64,000 bases of DNA from Cricetomys ansorgei (GCA_026225945.1 JAMJFZ010001089.1:6068501-6132500), one strand, 5' to 3'; shown: positions 22,370 through 34,190, counted from the first letter of the stretch. The notes: generated from the letters alone by a model not told the origin. Translations and numbers: made by a program.

Positions 22370-22372
<3 letters not shown>
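22158..22372 (+). mobile_element. MST-like MaLR LTR fragment
   Basis: 'aaggttcatgtgttgaaatttaatcccaactttgaagtattaagagggtgg', 'ggtgggaccttgggaagtgatt' fit an old MST/MLT1-type LTR. The 3' half is lost or obscured by the (CA)n array. Confidence 0.65.

Positions 22373-22418
<46 letters not shown>
22370..22418 (+). repeat. (CA)n microsatellite
   Basis: Pure CA array. Confidence 0.97.
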
Positions 22419-22420
<2 letters not shown>

Positions 22421-22699
22421 TGCTCTGTTCCACCTTGGGACTATGCCCATCAGCAGGTGTGCACCCTCAAATTTTTGCTTCCTGAACCCTCTCTTTCAAC
22501 AGCAGCCTACCACAGGTGAACATTCTTGAGTGCTTTGCCATCAAATCCTGTTTCTCTTGACTCTGTCCTGGACTTCTACACAACTCCCTTTACTGTTGTA
22601 CCTTCAGTCGTCTCTATTGGTGCCGCATATATATAAGTCCCACCAGGACTCCATAGGAAATGCTCCCCTATTATTATCATTCTGGAATGCACATTCCTC

Positions 22700-22880
22700 G
22701 AGATTTTTCAATTAGAATACCATATGATCCTGGAGTCCCACTCCTGATTAAATATCTAAGCAAATTGAAATCAGTATGTAGAAGAGATATCTACACTCAC
22801 AGGCTCAGTGACCACTCTCAGAAGTCAAGAAATGAAACAGACTCATGTGCCCATCAGTGGATAAATGGATAAAGAAAAGG

Positions 22881-22918
<38 letters not shown>

Positions 22919-23040
22919 AAATATTATTTAGCTTTGGGAAAAATAAACATGGAGGATATTCTGCTATGTCAAATAAGCCAGGCATTGATCTCATTTCTAC
23001 ATGGAATCTTAAAAAAAAAAAAAATGCCACCATAATATAA
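22700..23040 (+). mobile_element. Old LINE-1 fragment (end of ORF2/3' UTR)
   Basis: 'attagaataccatatgatcctggagtcccactcctg', 'gaaatcagtatgtagaagagatatctacactc', 'tggataaatggataaagaaaa', 'gccaggcattgatctcatttctacatggaatctt' match the mammalian L1 ORF2/3' UTR junction. A (CA)n array at 22887-22916 replaces the usual short ACACAC segment. Confidence 0.88.
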
Positions 23041-23371
23041 AAATGGTGGTACCACCACAGGCTGGAGGGGAGGAGGGGACACACAGGGAGATGACGTTCA
23101 AAGGAAACAAAGTGTCAAATTTCAGTCATGCAGGAAGAATCAGTTTGGGTGTCGGGCTACCCAACATGGAGAGCAGAGTGGATATTACTGTGTATTTGAA
23201 AGTTGCAGAGTGGGGTTTAAATGTTATTACCACAAACTTTATAGCTATGCAAGGCAATAGATGCCAAATAGCTTGATTTAATCATCCTACACTATTCGTG
23301 TATATTATATTAGAACCTGTAAGTATAGACAACCTTTGTCACACTTAGATACAGTGTGGTTGCTTATAGTA
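23041..23371. other. Unique sequence, no gene seen
   Basis: Possible continuation of L1 3' UTR at its start ('ggagggg'), otherwise nothing recognised. Confidence 0.35.
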
Positions 23372-23500
23372 ATAGCACTTGAGAGGAGGGGCAGGAGGAT
23401 GAAGAGTTCAAGTTCATCCTCAGGTCTGTGGCAAGTCTGAGGCCAGCCTGAGCTACATGAGAACCTTTAAATTAAAGAAACAAACAAACAAACAAAAACA
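23372..23500 (+). mobile_element. Diverged B1/B4-like SINE
   Basis: 'cacttgagaggaggggcaggaggatgaagagttcaagttcatcctc', 'aggccagcctgagctacatgaga' with an (AAAC)n tail. Confidence 0.65.
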
Positions 23501-23965
23501 GTAAAAAGAAAAAGAACGTAAGGAGCAGAAACCAGAGATGAACAGACATATGGATGTCAACTGATCCCTTTAATAACAGAACACAACACTGATGACCCGT
23601 GGCCTTCTCCAGAACCGAGCTCTCTCCCCTACCCCGCCTTCTGTGAGGTTCAGTCCTCTCAAAACCCAGTAACCCAAAAACCTTAGATTTGATGATAACC
23701 ATGTTCTTCCAAAGGTTAAAGTCTTCTAACTGAAAAGTTCCCATAATCCTTCTGCTTGTGCGTTACTACAACTTTAAAAATCAAGGTCAGGGGTCTACTT
23801 CCTGTTTGTTTTTTGTTTCTGTTTTTTCCTCATTGCAAAATGAGCAAGCTAACATGGTCAATGTAACTAATATGTGCTTGGTATCACAAAATAATCTGCA
23901 TAACATTGAGGTCAAGGATGATGACCTGTGAATTGGCTCTTACTTATGGGTTCTAAGGCAAATGT

Positions 23966-24011
<46 letters not shown>

Positions 24012-25772
24012 CAATTCCTACCCTAAAGTTTAGTGCTTCAAAGTCTATTGCTTTACCCCTTGGGTTTACCAATTTGATCCATTTAAGAAAATAATATCCA
24101 GGGACAGATGGGGCCTATAAGTTCATTGAGTGCCTGGAGTCATGTAAGGGCCTTGAGGAGAAAAGAGGTTTCAATCACAGAGTACAGTCAGCGTGAAAAC
24201 TCCCAAGGAAAGAGAAATGGAGGCAGGACACAGTAAGAAAATGGGAAGCGTGGGGCACTGGGAGACTGACCTCATGCCTCACTGGAGCTCCCAAAACCAG
24301 ACTGCAGGTTGCAGGCAAGAAACAATTATTGGCAGAAGACTCCTGCTTGCACCTTGCGGTGTGAGACAACCTGTGAGCAGCCCTGAAACCCAGCTCCTTT
24401 TGACGGACTGCTTCCCCTACCTGCCTCGTGCTTTCTCGCCTCACCAGAATTCACCATGGCAGGCATCCCTAGCTGGAAAAGGAGCGTCTCTTTGGAAGTC
24501 TGAAGGTCAGCCTGTCTCCAGGACAGTTAGGCTTCATATCCTGGAACCCATGATGAATACCATGTCTGCTTTGAAAAGAGGATGGCAATATACCTAGTGC
24601 TAATTCTCTCCTCCTAGAGTCTCTTTTACTGTATGTGCAAGCAGATGACTCCATATTTTCAAGCATATTTGACCACATAAGGCCTAATATTTATTGCATG
24701 TGATATCTATAGTGGGGGGGGGGAGTATAACCTACTGTTAGCAGGTTCAGGGCATGGGGCTCATGGGCAGCTGGCTTCCCACAGTCTCCTGTCACATTCC
24801 TGGTCCCATCTCCCCGCACAGAGCACATGTTCATCTCAAATCACAAGCACTATATATGTTTCTGCACATGTGAAAATGAATCTGTCTGTTTTGTTTGCAC
24901 CAGGAGGCGCTGGGAAGCATGCAAGTTAAAAAAAAGAAAAAGAAAAAGAAATAAAGCAGAAACTAACATAAATTAACAAAAGGTTGATTCAGAATGCAAG
25001 GGTCCAAAGAGAGGAAAGGAGTTAACTTGGAAATCAAATGAAGGGGAAATAATAACTTTCTTCAAAACAGAGGACAGCCCCCTCAATCTCTCCCTTTCTC
25101 CTCTCTCCACCCCACCCTCTCCTTTATTATTGACACCTCTGCTTTTTGATATTTCAGCCTGTGTTTTGGCTCGAGGTGCCCAGGGAAAATGGCTAACAGT
25201 AAAGCCTTCAGCTGCTGGCTCAGGTTCGGCAGCCAGCCCCTCTGGCTCAGCCAGCTGGATCGCACCGAATTAGCCTGCTACTTCGTTATCTCCCCTCTCT
25301 GCACATTTTGCTTGGGGTAACAAATGCCCAAACGAGAGAGCCTTCTGCCACTCTGTCTGTGAAGTTCCAGGGTCTGGGCCAATTCTGCAGATCAGCCCTG
25401 GGCCCCGGGAGGGGACTACCCCTCATCCCCACGGACCTCTCTTCAGTCACAGCAGTAAGCTAACTGTGGAGCTGCTGATAACTGGCAGGAAGGGGAGGAC
25501 CCTAGAGCCTTGGGAGGCCAGGGATTGCTCCTGGGCCCATGCCTGGACCAGGCAGGGTTGGACTGGGAGGGCCAGCCAATCATGATGTTGAGAGAGAGAG
25601 AGAGGGTTGCTGCTAAGAGGTAGCTTCTGTTACCATGCAGTGGGACTGGGTGGCCCCAGGCAAGGCTAGTCTGACTGCCAATGGGCAAAGAGGCAGATCT
25701 CTAGATGTGTGAAAGGTGGATTTTTCAAAAAATGTTTTTATTTATGAAATGATCTCCCTTTAAGAATCATGT
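23501..25772. other. Unique sequence, no gene seen
   Basis: Holds a (TG)n array at 23965-24008, a G run near 24713-24723, an A-rich run near 24927-24950 and a short GA run near 25589-25606. The 134-codon open frame at 24193-24597 has no recognisable domain. A GC-balanced block at 25120-25340 could be conserved but carries no identifying motif. Confidence 0.4.
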
Positions 25773-25950
25773 TAGCCCTGAGCAGGACTTAGGGGCTCAG
25801 GCCTCTTATCCTGGCACTCAGGAGGCTAGGACAAGAGAGTGGCTGAGGGTTCTAAGGCTAGCCTGTGCCACATAAGTTTCAAGTCAGCCTGGACTACATA
25901 GTGATTTGCAAACTGCTCTGGGCTACAGAATGAGAACCAGGCTTGAAAAA
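25773..25950 (+). mobile_element. Diverged B1/B4-like SINE
   Basis: 'aggcctcttatcctggcactcaggaggctaggacaag', 'aaggctagcctgtgccacata', 'agtcagcctggactacatagtg'. Two similar right-hand segments suggest an internal duplication. Confidence 0.65.
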
Positions 25951-25957
25951 AGCCAAA

Positions 25958-26150
25958 ATTGGGACCACCAAGAGGAAGCATTTTGTAAAGTACTTGCTAC
26001 CAAGAATGGCAGCTTGAGTTCTGTCCCCTGAGCCTACATGGTAGAGGGAGAGACCCAAACTACCATAAGCTGTCCTCTCTCCTCCAGGGCTATCCCACCC
26101 ACCCCTGGGCACACATGCACACAAATAGATAAGTAACTGATTTTAAAAAA
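25958..26150 (+). mobile_element. B2/B3-superfamily SINE
   Basis: 'aaagtacttgctaccaagaatggcagcttgagttctgtcccctgagcctacatggtagagggagaga', 'ctgtcctctctcctcc', ends in A-rich tail near 26145. Confidence 0.72.
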
Positions 26151-26574
26151 AAACAAAACAACAAACAACTTTGTTGTTGCTTAACCAAAACGACATCAAG
26201 CTGAATCAAGAAGTGATCATACAGCCCTTACTCTTTGCTAGTGTTTCCTGGGATGTGCAGCTGTTAACCATCCAAGAAGGTAAATCCCAGGTCGAGATCT
26301 CCAAATCCAAGCAGAGTACCAGGCCTGCACTTGACACCTGTCTTGGGTGCAGTCGCTGGTCTGTCACTGCAGCGAGGCCCCCACCACCGTCGTCTTCCTC
26401 CTGGGTAGTCATCTGCTGGTACCTCACTCAGGTGGCAGAGAATTGGTAGACTCACCTTGGAGCTGTGCCTTCTCGGCTAGCACCTTACAGGAGGAACAGG
26501 GGGCAGGGTGTACCGTTTAGGGTGACCCAGACTGCAGAGAGGAGAGAGGGAGAGGGAGGGGGAAGACAGAGAGA
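26151..26574. other. Unique sequence, no gene seen
   Basis: Purine-rich run near 26537-26578. Overlapping open frames at 26171-26455 lack domains. Confidence 0.4.
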
Positions 26575-26742
26575 GAGTGTGTGTGTGTTTATGCAGCTCC
26601 TAAAGTGGCATCAGATCTCTTGGAGCTGGAGTTACATGTAGCTTTGAACCACTCTACATGGGTGCTGGGGACCAAACTCCAATCCTCTGAAAGAACTGCA
26701 ATCTCTCTTAACCTCTGAGTCATCTCTCTGACCCCTTAGAAT
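26575..26742 (-). mobile_element. B3 SINE
   Basis: Complement of B3: 'gcatcagatctcttggagctggagttacatgtagct', 'tgggtgctggggaccaaactccaatcctctgaaagaactgcaat', 'tgagtcatctctctgacccc'. Confidence 0.82.
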
Positions 26743-26756
26743 TTTAAAAGCATTTC

Positions 26757-26912
26757 TTTTTTGATTTTTTGAGACAGGGTTTGTCTGTTGTCACTCTGGC
26801 TGTCCTGGAACTCACTCTGTAGCCCAGGCTGGCCTCGAACTCACAGAGATCCACCTGCCTCTGCCTCTTGAGTGCTGGGTTAAAAGGCACGCGCCACCAC
26901 TGGCTCGCAAAG
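26757..26912 (-). mobile_element. B1 SINE
   Basis: Complement of a near full-length B1 ('tttttgagacagggtttgtctgttgtcactctggctgtcctggaactcactctgtagcccaggctggcctcgaactcacagagatcc'). Likely target repeat aaaagcattt / aaaggcattt at the two sides. Confidence 0.9.
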
Positions 26913-26959
26913 GCATTTAATTTTTAAAAGAACTTTTAAGTGTTTGGCTAGACTAGACT

Positions 26960-27125
26960 AGCTCTGAGGGTAAAATCATTTACTAAGCAGGTTTGTCGAT
27001 CTGAGTTTGATCCCCGAGACCCATATGGTAGAAGGAGAGAACTAACTCCATAAAAGTTGACCTTTGACCTCCACATGCTTGCTGGTCAGGTGCACCTACA
27101 TTGTGTGCGCGCAAACATTAGCAAT
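26960..27125 (+). mobile_element. B2/B3-superfamily SINE
   Basis: 'tgagggtaaaatcatttactaagcag', 'tctgagtttgatccccgagacccatatggtagaaggagaga', 'aagttgacctttgacctccacatgc'. Confidence 0.72.
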
Positions 27126-27243
27126 AATAGTAGTGATGACGATAATGTTTTTAATGAGTGGCTAAAGAAGCCAAAATGTCAACGATAAAAATGGTTTAAT
27201 GTAACTTAAGACGGTGAGGAGAAAGGGGACCCACAGAAAAGTT

Positions 27244-27559
27244 AAAACTCAGGGTTGAGGGGCTCGAGAGGTAACTTGGTCAGTAAAATGCTTGCTGTAC
27301 AAACATGAGGGCCTGAGTTCAAATCCCGAGCACAAGCATAAAAAGCCCAGCATGGTGGCATGCGTCTGTAATCCCCGTGCTGGGTGCTGGGGAGACAAAA
27401 ACAGGAGGGGCCCTGGGGCTCGCTGGCCTGCTGATCTAACTGGATCAGTGAGCTCCAGCTTCAGTGAGAGACCTGTTTTATTCTGTGTTGCCATTGTTGT
27501 GACTGAGGAAGATACCCAATGTCATCCTCTGGCATCCAAATACATTATGCACTTGTGCT

Positions 27560-27615
<56 letters not shown>
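27244..27615 (+). mobile_element. B3A SINE with (CA)n tail
   Basis: Long tRNA-SINE/B1 composite: 'gaggggctcgagaggtaacttggtcagtaaaatgcttgctgta', 'gcccagcatggtggcatgcgtctgtaatccccgtgctggg', 'gtgagctccagcttcagtgagagacctg', 'gactgaggaagatacccaatgtcatcctctggcatcc', then (CA)n at 27561-27614. Confidence 0.88.
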
Positions 27616-27616
<1 letters not shown>

Positions 27617-27899
27617 AGTGCTGACGTGAGACTTTCTTGAACCGAAAGGTGATTTCACATTCTTGGTTCAAGTACAATGAGCAAGTGCCTAACAGGGAGG
27701 GAGAATGTAAAATCAGGTCCCATGTGCTAAAGCTACCAGTATTTTTTTTTTTTTTTTAATCACAGAGGAAGGGCAAAGGACCTTGAGCATGGGGGGGGGG
27801 GGGGCTCTTCCTCTCCACTCCTGCGCCAGGTAGACTGGCACCAACATTGCGGAAAGGAGACTTCCACAGCCACTGACTTCTAGACGGCAGCACCAAGAT
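27616..27899. other. Unique sequence with T and G runs
   Basis: A poly-T run at 27741-27757 and a G run at 27791-27805. No gene recognised. Confidence 0.4.
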
Positions 27900-28430
27900 A
27901 AAAATATCAATAGTGAAATAATGCTAAATTAATCCAACTTATTTTGATTATTGATGTCCTACTGTTTTCTGCCTGGAACAACACACGAGATGCATCAGTC
28001 ACTTATAAATTATTCATTCAGTTATTTTGGCAGCCGCGTCTTTCCATTTATCAAGTGATAAATGGATGGAAGATAAGAAGGGTAATTTTAGACTCTCGTG
28101 ACGCTTACCTTTGACATGATTTTCATATTTAATAAGAGGGAAACACTAATGAAACACGCCTGGCAGCATCTCGGGCCGCACGGATGAACACCAGTGCAAA
28201 GGAGCGACGGGCCCCTGGCCTCAGAGCTTCCGGCCAGAAGCTCTGAAAACTCACCAGCTCGATCCTGTCTCCTACATGACACACGCTCACCCGGGTCTGC
28301 AAAGCAGAACGGTCCCATTCCAGTGCTGTTGTTACTTTCATTTTGTCGCATGCTTGCTGAGTCCTTTCGTTTTGAGGACAGGAGTAGGAGGCACCGTTTT
28401 TTCTTGGGCTTTTGGCAAGGTGGCAGGTAG
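27900..28430. promoter_or_regulatory. Candidate conserved regulatory block with two perfect inverted repeats
   Basis: The first part (27900-28130) is AT-rich with many TAAT/ATTA cores. It includes a perfect inverted repeat, CCATTTATCA, 2-bp spacer, then its complement, at 28044-28065. The second part (28150-28410) is CpG-enriched and holds a second inverted repeat, TCAGAGCTTC, 6-bp spacer, then its complement, at 28221-28246. No interspersed repeat breaks the block. Enhancer or promoter activity is inference. Confidence 0.35.
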
Positions 28431-28677
28431 GCTAAACGGCTTTCATTCTGAGAATTAATCTGTCAGGAAAACTGAACAGGAATGCAGGTGTTTGTCTGGC
28501 GTTTGCCTTTTTTTTTTTTTTTTTTAATGTCAAAACAACTCCTGTTCGCATGTAAGGCAGTTTCTCCCCTTAATTCTCAGAAAAGTTGTAGTGGGTGATC
28601 CTACCTGCTCCATCCTCCCCTCTGTCACCAGGTTGTTTCTGCCTGCATCTCATAAATCAGCTCACATGGCATCCCAT
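28431..28677. other. Unique sequence with poly-T run
   Basis: Poly-T at 28508-28526; nothing else recognised. Confidence 0.4.
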
Positions 28678-29003
28678 TGTAGCCATTATGCTACTGTGCC
28701 GTTCAGCAAAGAAGACAAGGAGGCATTTTCATAAGTGTGAACCCTGCCAGACTTCAGCAGAGGGAACCACTGTCATGACAAGCACCATCATGCACAATAG
28801 AATCCCCATTATCTGATCCAGGGGTTTTTATTGACACGCAAGCTCCTCGGGTAATAGCACATGCAGATCATGAGGAATCAAACATCTTTTACACAAAGCC
28901 AGCATCTGCAGAAAATACAAAATGCCAGGGTGTAGGCAGCCCTTTCCCCAACAATGCACAAAACACCCATTTCAAACATAATCCGAAATAAACTTCTGAA
29001 CCA
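28678..29003 (-). mobile_element. ORR1-like MaLR solo LTR
   Basis: Complement of the same family as 19736-20065 and 40974-41299: 'agaagacaaggaggcattttcataag', 'agcagagggaaccactgtcatgac', 'catgcagatcatgaggaatcaaacatc', 'ctgcagaaaatacaaaatgccagggtgtaggcag', 'aaataaacttctgaacca'. Confidence 0.8.
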
Positions 29004-29692
29004 TTCCATTCTACTCTTTAGTATTTTACGAGCTTGAGGATGCTCTGCTGTACCTTACAACCAACAAACGCACACACTTGCTCATACCACATGTGGGAAG
29101 ACATAAAGGCACCTGTTGGTTATGAGGTGACCCTTTAGGTACTCAACTAGAGTCTAGATTTGTTCTAAAATTGTAGCCAAAGTGTTTCGGAACTTGGACT
29201 ATTGGTTTTGGCCAATTGCAGGCCAGAGAGGAGAACAGTGGTAGCAATATCATTGAGCCCTAAACAACTGACTGATACAAATGCTTCCCCCTTTATCCAG
29301 CATCGTTCTCACCATCACTTCATAGAAGACAGAAAGATATATTGTGAGAATCTTCTAAAAGGATTCCAGAAGTAAGACTGGGAGGACAGGTGTTTGCATT
29401 TGACTGCTTCCTGGAAGGACCTAGGGATATAAAAGTTACCTAGTCTGTGAGTAACCAGGATGTCAGGCAAGATATCAGGAATAATTCTCCAAAGATGGGC
29501 TTATCAGGTGGCATCAGTAAAGGACAGGACAATGTTTGGGAGCAATGGTGGTGTACAAATGCTCCTTCATTTATAAGATTGTGCTTTCCTTGAGAAAACA
29601 AATACTTGCATTCATTTTAGAGGCCTGTTATCTAGGAAAATACCAGATAATTAATAAATAGATATTCAAGGAATGTGTGGGATGTCTTGTAC
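29004..29692. other. Unique sequence, no gene seen
   Basis: No known repeat or exon recognised. Confidence 0.4.
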
Positions 29693-29915
29693 TTAACATT
29701 TTTTGAGAGTTGACCATCTGGCAGGTATTATGTGAAATACTAGACACTAATTACTCCATCACATTTTATAATAAATAGTATCAGATCTCAATACTGTAAA
29801 GTATGTAGGGACTGGGGAAATGGAATAGAGGATAGTTTTCCGAAATCCCACGACAGTGAGTGTCAGAGCTAATAAGGAATACTCTGATGTCCACAGCCTA
29901 AAGACAGGGCAACAC
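29693..29915 (+). mobile_element. MIR SINE
   Basis: 'ggcaggtattatgtgaaatactagacactaattactccatc', 'ccacgacagtgagtgtcagagctaataaggaatactctgatgtccacagcc' fit the MIR order (poorly conserved). Confidence 0.5.
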
Positions 29916-30351
29916 TTACAGCTTCTTGAGTTGAGTGTCTCCGGCCAGAGTAGATGTGAGCCAAAGCAGGACCACACAAAACTGATGTGATTTGTTCAAT
30001 AAGTTGGTAGGCCAAAGTCAATTATCATCACATGAAACTAAGGCTGGAGCATTCTGACACTCCATAGAAAACTAAAGCCCAAAGTCAGATTTGTACTTTT
30101 ATTTTGATGAATGCAGGGGGAAAATAAGTCACCCAAACTCGGTAAGATAAAAACCAACTTGGAATTTGTTCTTTACTGATCCTTTAATAAAATGCTAAAC
30201 TATTTAAGTAGACAACAAACATCAAACATAATGTAGAGATACCAAATCAAGCCAGGCTCTAAGGAAGGACATCTCTGACTACAGATCTCATGTAAAGCCA
30301 ACAGCACACACTTCCTCAAAGTGCTGCACGGTGGAGAAGAGAGAGCCTGCA
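29916..30351. other. Unique sequence, no gene seen
   Basis: No known repeat or exon recognised. Confidence 0.4.
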
Positions 30352-30530
30352 GGGCCAGTGAGGTGGCTCAGTGGACAAGGGTCTGAAGACCAAAGTTGAC
30401 AACCCAGTTGTTCCATTCCCAGCCAGGATCCATGTGGTAGGAGAGAGAACTCACTCCCAAAAGTTTTCCTCTTGACCTTGCCACATGTACTACTGAGTGT
30501 GTAGGAACATATACAAACAGTAAATTATCA
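30352..30530 (+). mobile_element. B2/B3-superfamily SINE
   Basis: 'gggccagtgaggtggctcagtggacaagg', 'aagttgacaacccagttgttccattcccagccaggatccatgtggtaggagagagaactcactcccaaaagttttcctcttgac'. Confidence 0.78.
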
Positions 30531-30554
30531 TGATAAGAACATGCTTTAAGCTCT

Positions 30555-31060
30555 GTAATACCTTGGTACCCATTGTCTGCTATTGTGTAACATATTGCCT
30601 CAAAGCTAAGAGCTTTAACAATCATCCTTCATTGTCCTAAAGTTTCTGCTAGTCATGGCTTATAGAGTCTTCTACCTCAGCGTCTCTCACAAACTGTAGT
30701 TAAGGTATCAGCCAGGGACAGAGTTATCTGGTTGTGACTTGGGTTCTAGTCCACTTCCAAACTTACATGTGCTTGGGACACACAGACTTAGGGATTGAGT
30801 TTCTTTCTGGAATTTTCCTGGAAGTGCTAATTAGTTTCTAACCTCTCAGACTCTCCTTAGAGCAACTGCAACATAGCGGGTGACTTTACCAGAAAAAAGC
30901 TAGCAAAAGGGGGGTGGGGGTGGGTATAAGAGAGATTGTGTGAGAGAGCAAAACAGAAGCTGTGTGCTTCACTAACTAATCTTGCCAGGGGCAATTGGTT
31001 ACCTTTTCTTCCCATTTTCAGAGGCAAGTCATTAAATCCAGCCCACGTTCAACCAGATTA
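30555..31060 (-). mobile_element. MLT1-like MaLR LTR
   Basis: Complement of an old MLT1-type LTR: 'gctattgtgtaacatattgcctcaaagctaagagctttaacaatcatcc', 'atcagccagggacagagttatctgg', 'gaggcaagtcattaaatccagcccacgttcaa'. Confidence 0.6.
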
Positions 31061-32284
31061 GACTAAACAAAGATGAAAACAGCAGGAGATGGGATAAGAT
31101 GGGACTGCTAAGGGGGTTCATCTCTCTCGCCTTGCTTTAAACTTACGAATAAGCCGATTTAGAAATTTAGATGTTCCTAGTTTCGAATGTGAGCGACACG
31201 TCCATGATAACTCAAAGCAGGTCCATAGGTTGGAAGGGAGAACTCCCTTGGATGGTTAGCACCAAGCCAGGAAACAGAGCACATGGGGAAAAGCAGAGCA
31301 GCACAGAGTGAGCTGTGTCTATGAACATTGTTAACGTGTGTGACAAACCGTGTCGAAGGCTCAAATTCTGCAGCCCTGTGTTGACTCTTCTTTATGGGAC
31401 TTTTTGGCTCCATTCACAAAGCAGTCCATTTTCCACCCTTTGGATCTCAGCTCAGCGATTTCCTTTGCCGATGGGATAAGGAAACATGATGATACCCTAG
31501 CTATCAGGTATCCCACGCATGTCGAATTGGTCCCTTACACCTCTGCTGCTGCTGTGAAAAGAACAAACTCAAGACTACCGTATGAGTCTTGGAGAGCCAG
31601 TGAAAGATGCACAGAGCAGAACCATCTCCAGCTCCACTCAAGCCACAGGCTTAAAACTCATATAACGTGAAAAGGGAGAGAATGTTTGCACTGGAGTCAT
31701 TTGTTTGTAAATAATCAAGATATCTTGGAAGAAATAAATGAAAAGATCCGCAGGAATAACCCTCCAATTCAGGTAGACTCCCTACAAAGTTGGAACCTGA
31801 TTTTGCCTCCTCCGTAAGATTAGGTTCCTGAAGTTACATTGCTAAGAAAGTGTGCCTTATAATGGCATAAATTCATTGGGCTCCATTCTACAAATCATAC
31901 TGAGGACTTCTGGGCCCATAAAAGCAAAATCTATTCTCTGATGTGGCCAGAGCCACAGAGGTGACACAGGTTTATAGACACGTATTTCCCTCCTGAGAAC
32001 TACTGGGAACGATGTTTCCATTTCTTACCCTTTGTGGCAAATTCAAACTCTGAAGATTTCAGTGCAACCAGAATAGGGGATGAGGGGTTGACCTTCCTTC
32101 TGATCCAGCCACCTGGGTCTCACGTGGGATTGACGTAGACTCTGACTAAAAAGATAATGACCCTGCGATTGAGGAAATTCTTCACTAAGTGCCTTTACAG
32201 CAGTCTAGATGGGTGAAATGGGGCATAATGGACCCCTGGAAGCTTTGTTAAAATACCTTATCTGTTTGTGCATGAACCTTCCAG
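31061..32284. other. Unique sequence, no gene seen
   Basis: No known repeat or exon recognised. The open frame at 31350-31670 (plus) has no domain. Confidence 0.4.
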
Positions 32285-32690
32285 AAGTATAGGCAAGATG
32301 GCCCAGTGGGTAAAGACACTTGCCACACCAGACAGTGGTGGTGCATGCCTTTAATCCTAGCACTAGGGAGGTAGAGGTAGGTGGATCTCTGTGAGTTCAA
32401 GGCCAGCCTCATCTGTAGAGTGAGTTCCAGGACAGCCAGACATACTACAAACAAAGACACTTGCCACAGAGCCAGATGACCTGAGTTCCATCCCTGGGAC
32501 TCAGGAAGAAGAAAAAAGAAGAGAAAATGGACTCCTGTAAGTTGACCTCTGATCTGTATGTGTGCACACGTGGCATATAAGTGCTCACACACATACATAC
32601 ACATTCTCTCACACATCCATACACACAATAAACATGCATATACATTCTCACACACATACATACACACAATAAATAAAGATATAATAAAAT
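32285..32690 (+). mobile_element. B2/B3-superfamily SINE split by a B1
   Basis: Left part 32285-32327 ('gtataggcaagatggcccagtgggtaaagacacttgccaca'), right part 32453-32690 ('gagccagatgacctgagttccatccctgggactcagg', 'aagttgacctctgatctg', CA/CATA-rich tail). The B1 in between used aaagacacttgccaca as its target. Confidence 0.9.
32328..32452 (+). mobile_element. B1 SINE nested in a tRNA-SINE
   Basis: 'cagtggtggtgcatgcctttaatcctagcactagggaggtagaggtaggtggatctctgtgagttcaaggccagcctcatctgtagagtgagttccaggacagccaga', then only 'catactacaaac'. A perfect 16-bp repeat aaagacacttgccaca at 32312-32327 and 32453-32468 flanks it. The usual 'gagaaaccctgtctc' end and poly-A tail are missing. Confidence 0.95.
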
Positions 32691-33995
32691 GTTTAAATGT
32701 AGGTAAAGTGAATTGTGACGGGAATAGAAGGGAAATTTTACCTTAGAATGGGCTGCACTGAGGTTGTATAAGTGGATGTTGAGCAAGAAACCCAGTGTCT
32801 GGGAAGGGAGTAACTAAGATCCCGGGAGGTTGAGGGGAGGAGTGAATACTACTCATCTCTATCTTTCAGAGATCACCATGGAGTAGGATTCACCAAGAAA
32901 AACAACCATGAAGTAGCTCTCCAAAGCTGCTGGGTCTGTGGATCTCTACTATTTGACTCAGTCATCATTCCCCTTGAAGATTTGAGGAGAAGCATCCGAA
33001 ATGGCTGTGGCGCCCGCAAAACCACCTGTCTCTTCCTGTAGTCATTCCGGGCCACATTCCCACAGCTGCAAATCAATCATTCCATGGGACGAAGGAATGA
33101 CACTTGGCTGACGCCATAGACAAACAGGACAGGCTGGATTCACAGCCCTCGGGCGATTCCTCCCCAAAAAAAATTAAATTTGGTTATTAAGTCAACTGAG
33201 AAGGCCAATCTCCTGAGACCAGAAAACTATTAAGAGTACTGTCCACCTGTGCTCCCAGTCTGATAGAGATCTAGGGTAGGAACCCATGAAAGGGTAAACA
33301 CTATTTTATTTCTAGAGATACTATGTCTGGAAGCCAGCATAAACTTGACCCCTAAGCCACTCCCCCTTCAGAGAACAAGGTAACTTGCAACATACCAGGA
33401 ACATGGAGAGAAAGGAAATCAAATTGTTTCCTGCATTTAATGAAATAATGCAATGGATTGTGTTCTTCTAAAGATTAGAGATTTCGTCTAATGGCCTTAC
33501 CCGTGATTGTTCAGAGGACCCTTCCAGAAGAGTAACTAATCTGTCACTTATACACACTCTTCAGCCAGTTATCACTATGATGAAACCCATTCAATTAGAA
33601 AAAGAAGTTCAGATGCTAACTTAACTTTAATTAATGTTATCAATAGCATCTTGGCTTGGGAAACCATGCGGGTGAGCAGAAATTCACTAGCCAGGGCTAT
33701 CACGGATGACAGAACTGCATGAGGCACCAGCATCGAAGGGCACATTGACATTAACGTCACGAGCCCTTCCTTCTGGAATAGGAATGGTGCTCCAGACTAA
33801 GAAAGAAAGACAATCCGGAAACCAAAGACAGATGCCACCTGGTTTTCTGTGACAGAACTCAGTGACTCCTGGACTTGCTCATCGTGTGGAGTCGGAATCC
33901 CTTGAAATCTTGGTGGAGTTAGTACCACAGGCTGATCTTATGCTGCTGCTTAGAGTCTGTGGGTGATGATTCTTAATTAAATTTTGAATTAAAAA
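32691..33995. other. Unique sequence, no gene seen
   Basis: No known repeat or exon recognised. Confidence 0.4.
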
Positions 33996-34190
33996 ATATT
34001 TTCATTATGCAATTGTACATATGTCTGTGTGTGTGCATGTGTATGTGAGAACATGTAATAGAACAGGCAAGTATAAGGCATGGGATCCCCTAGAACTAGA
34101 GTTACCAGACATGGGTACTGGGAACTGAACTCAGGACCTCTAGAACAATTACAAGTGCCCTAACTGCTAAGCCATCTCTCCAACCCCATA
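33996..34190 (-). mobile_element. B3 SINE
   Basis: Complement of B3: 'tgggatcccctagaactagagttaccagacatgggtactgggaactgaactcaggacctctagaacaattacaagtgccctaactgctaagccatctctcc'. Confidence 0.87.

Noticed and set aside
24193..24597. 134-codon plus-strand frame
   Set aside because: No recognised domain, no repeat or splice support; frame length is not remarkable for 64 kb of both strands.
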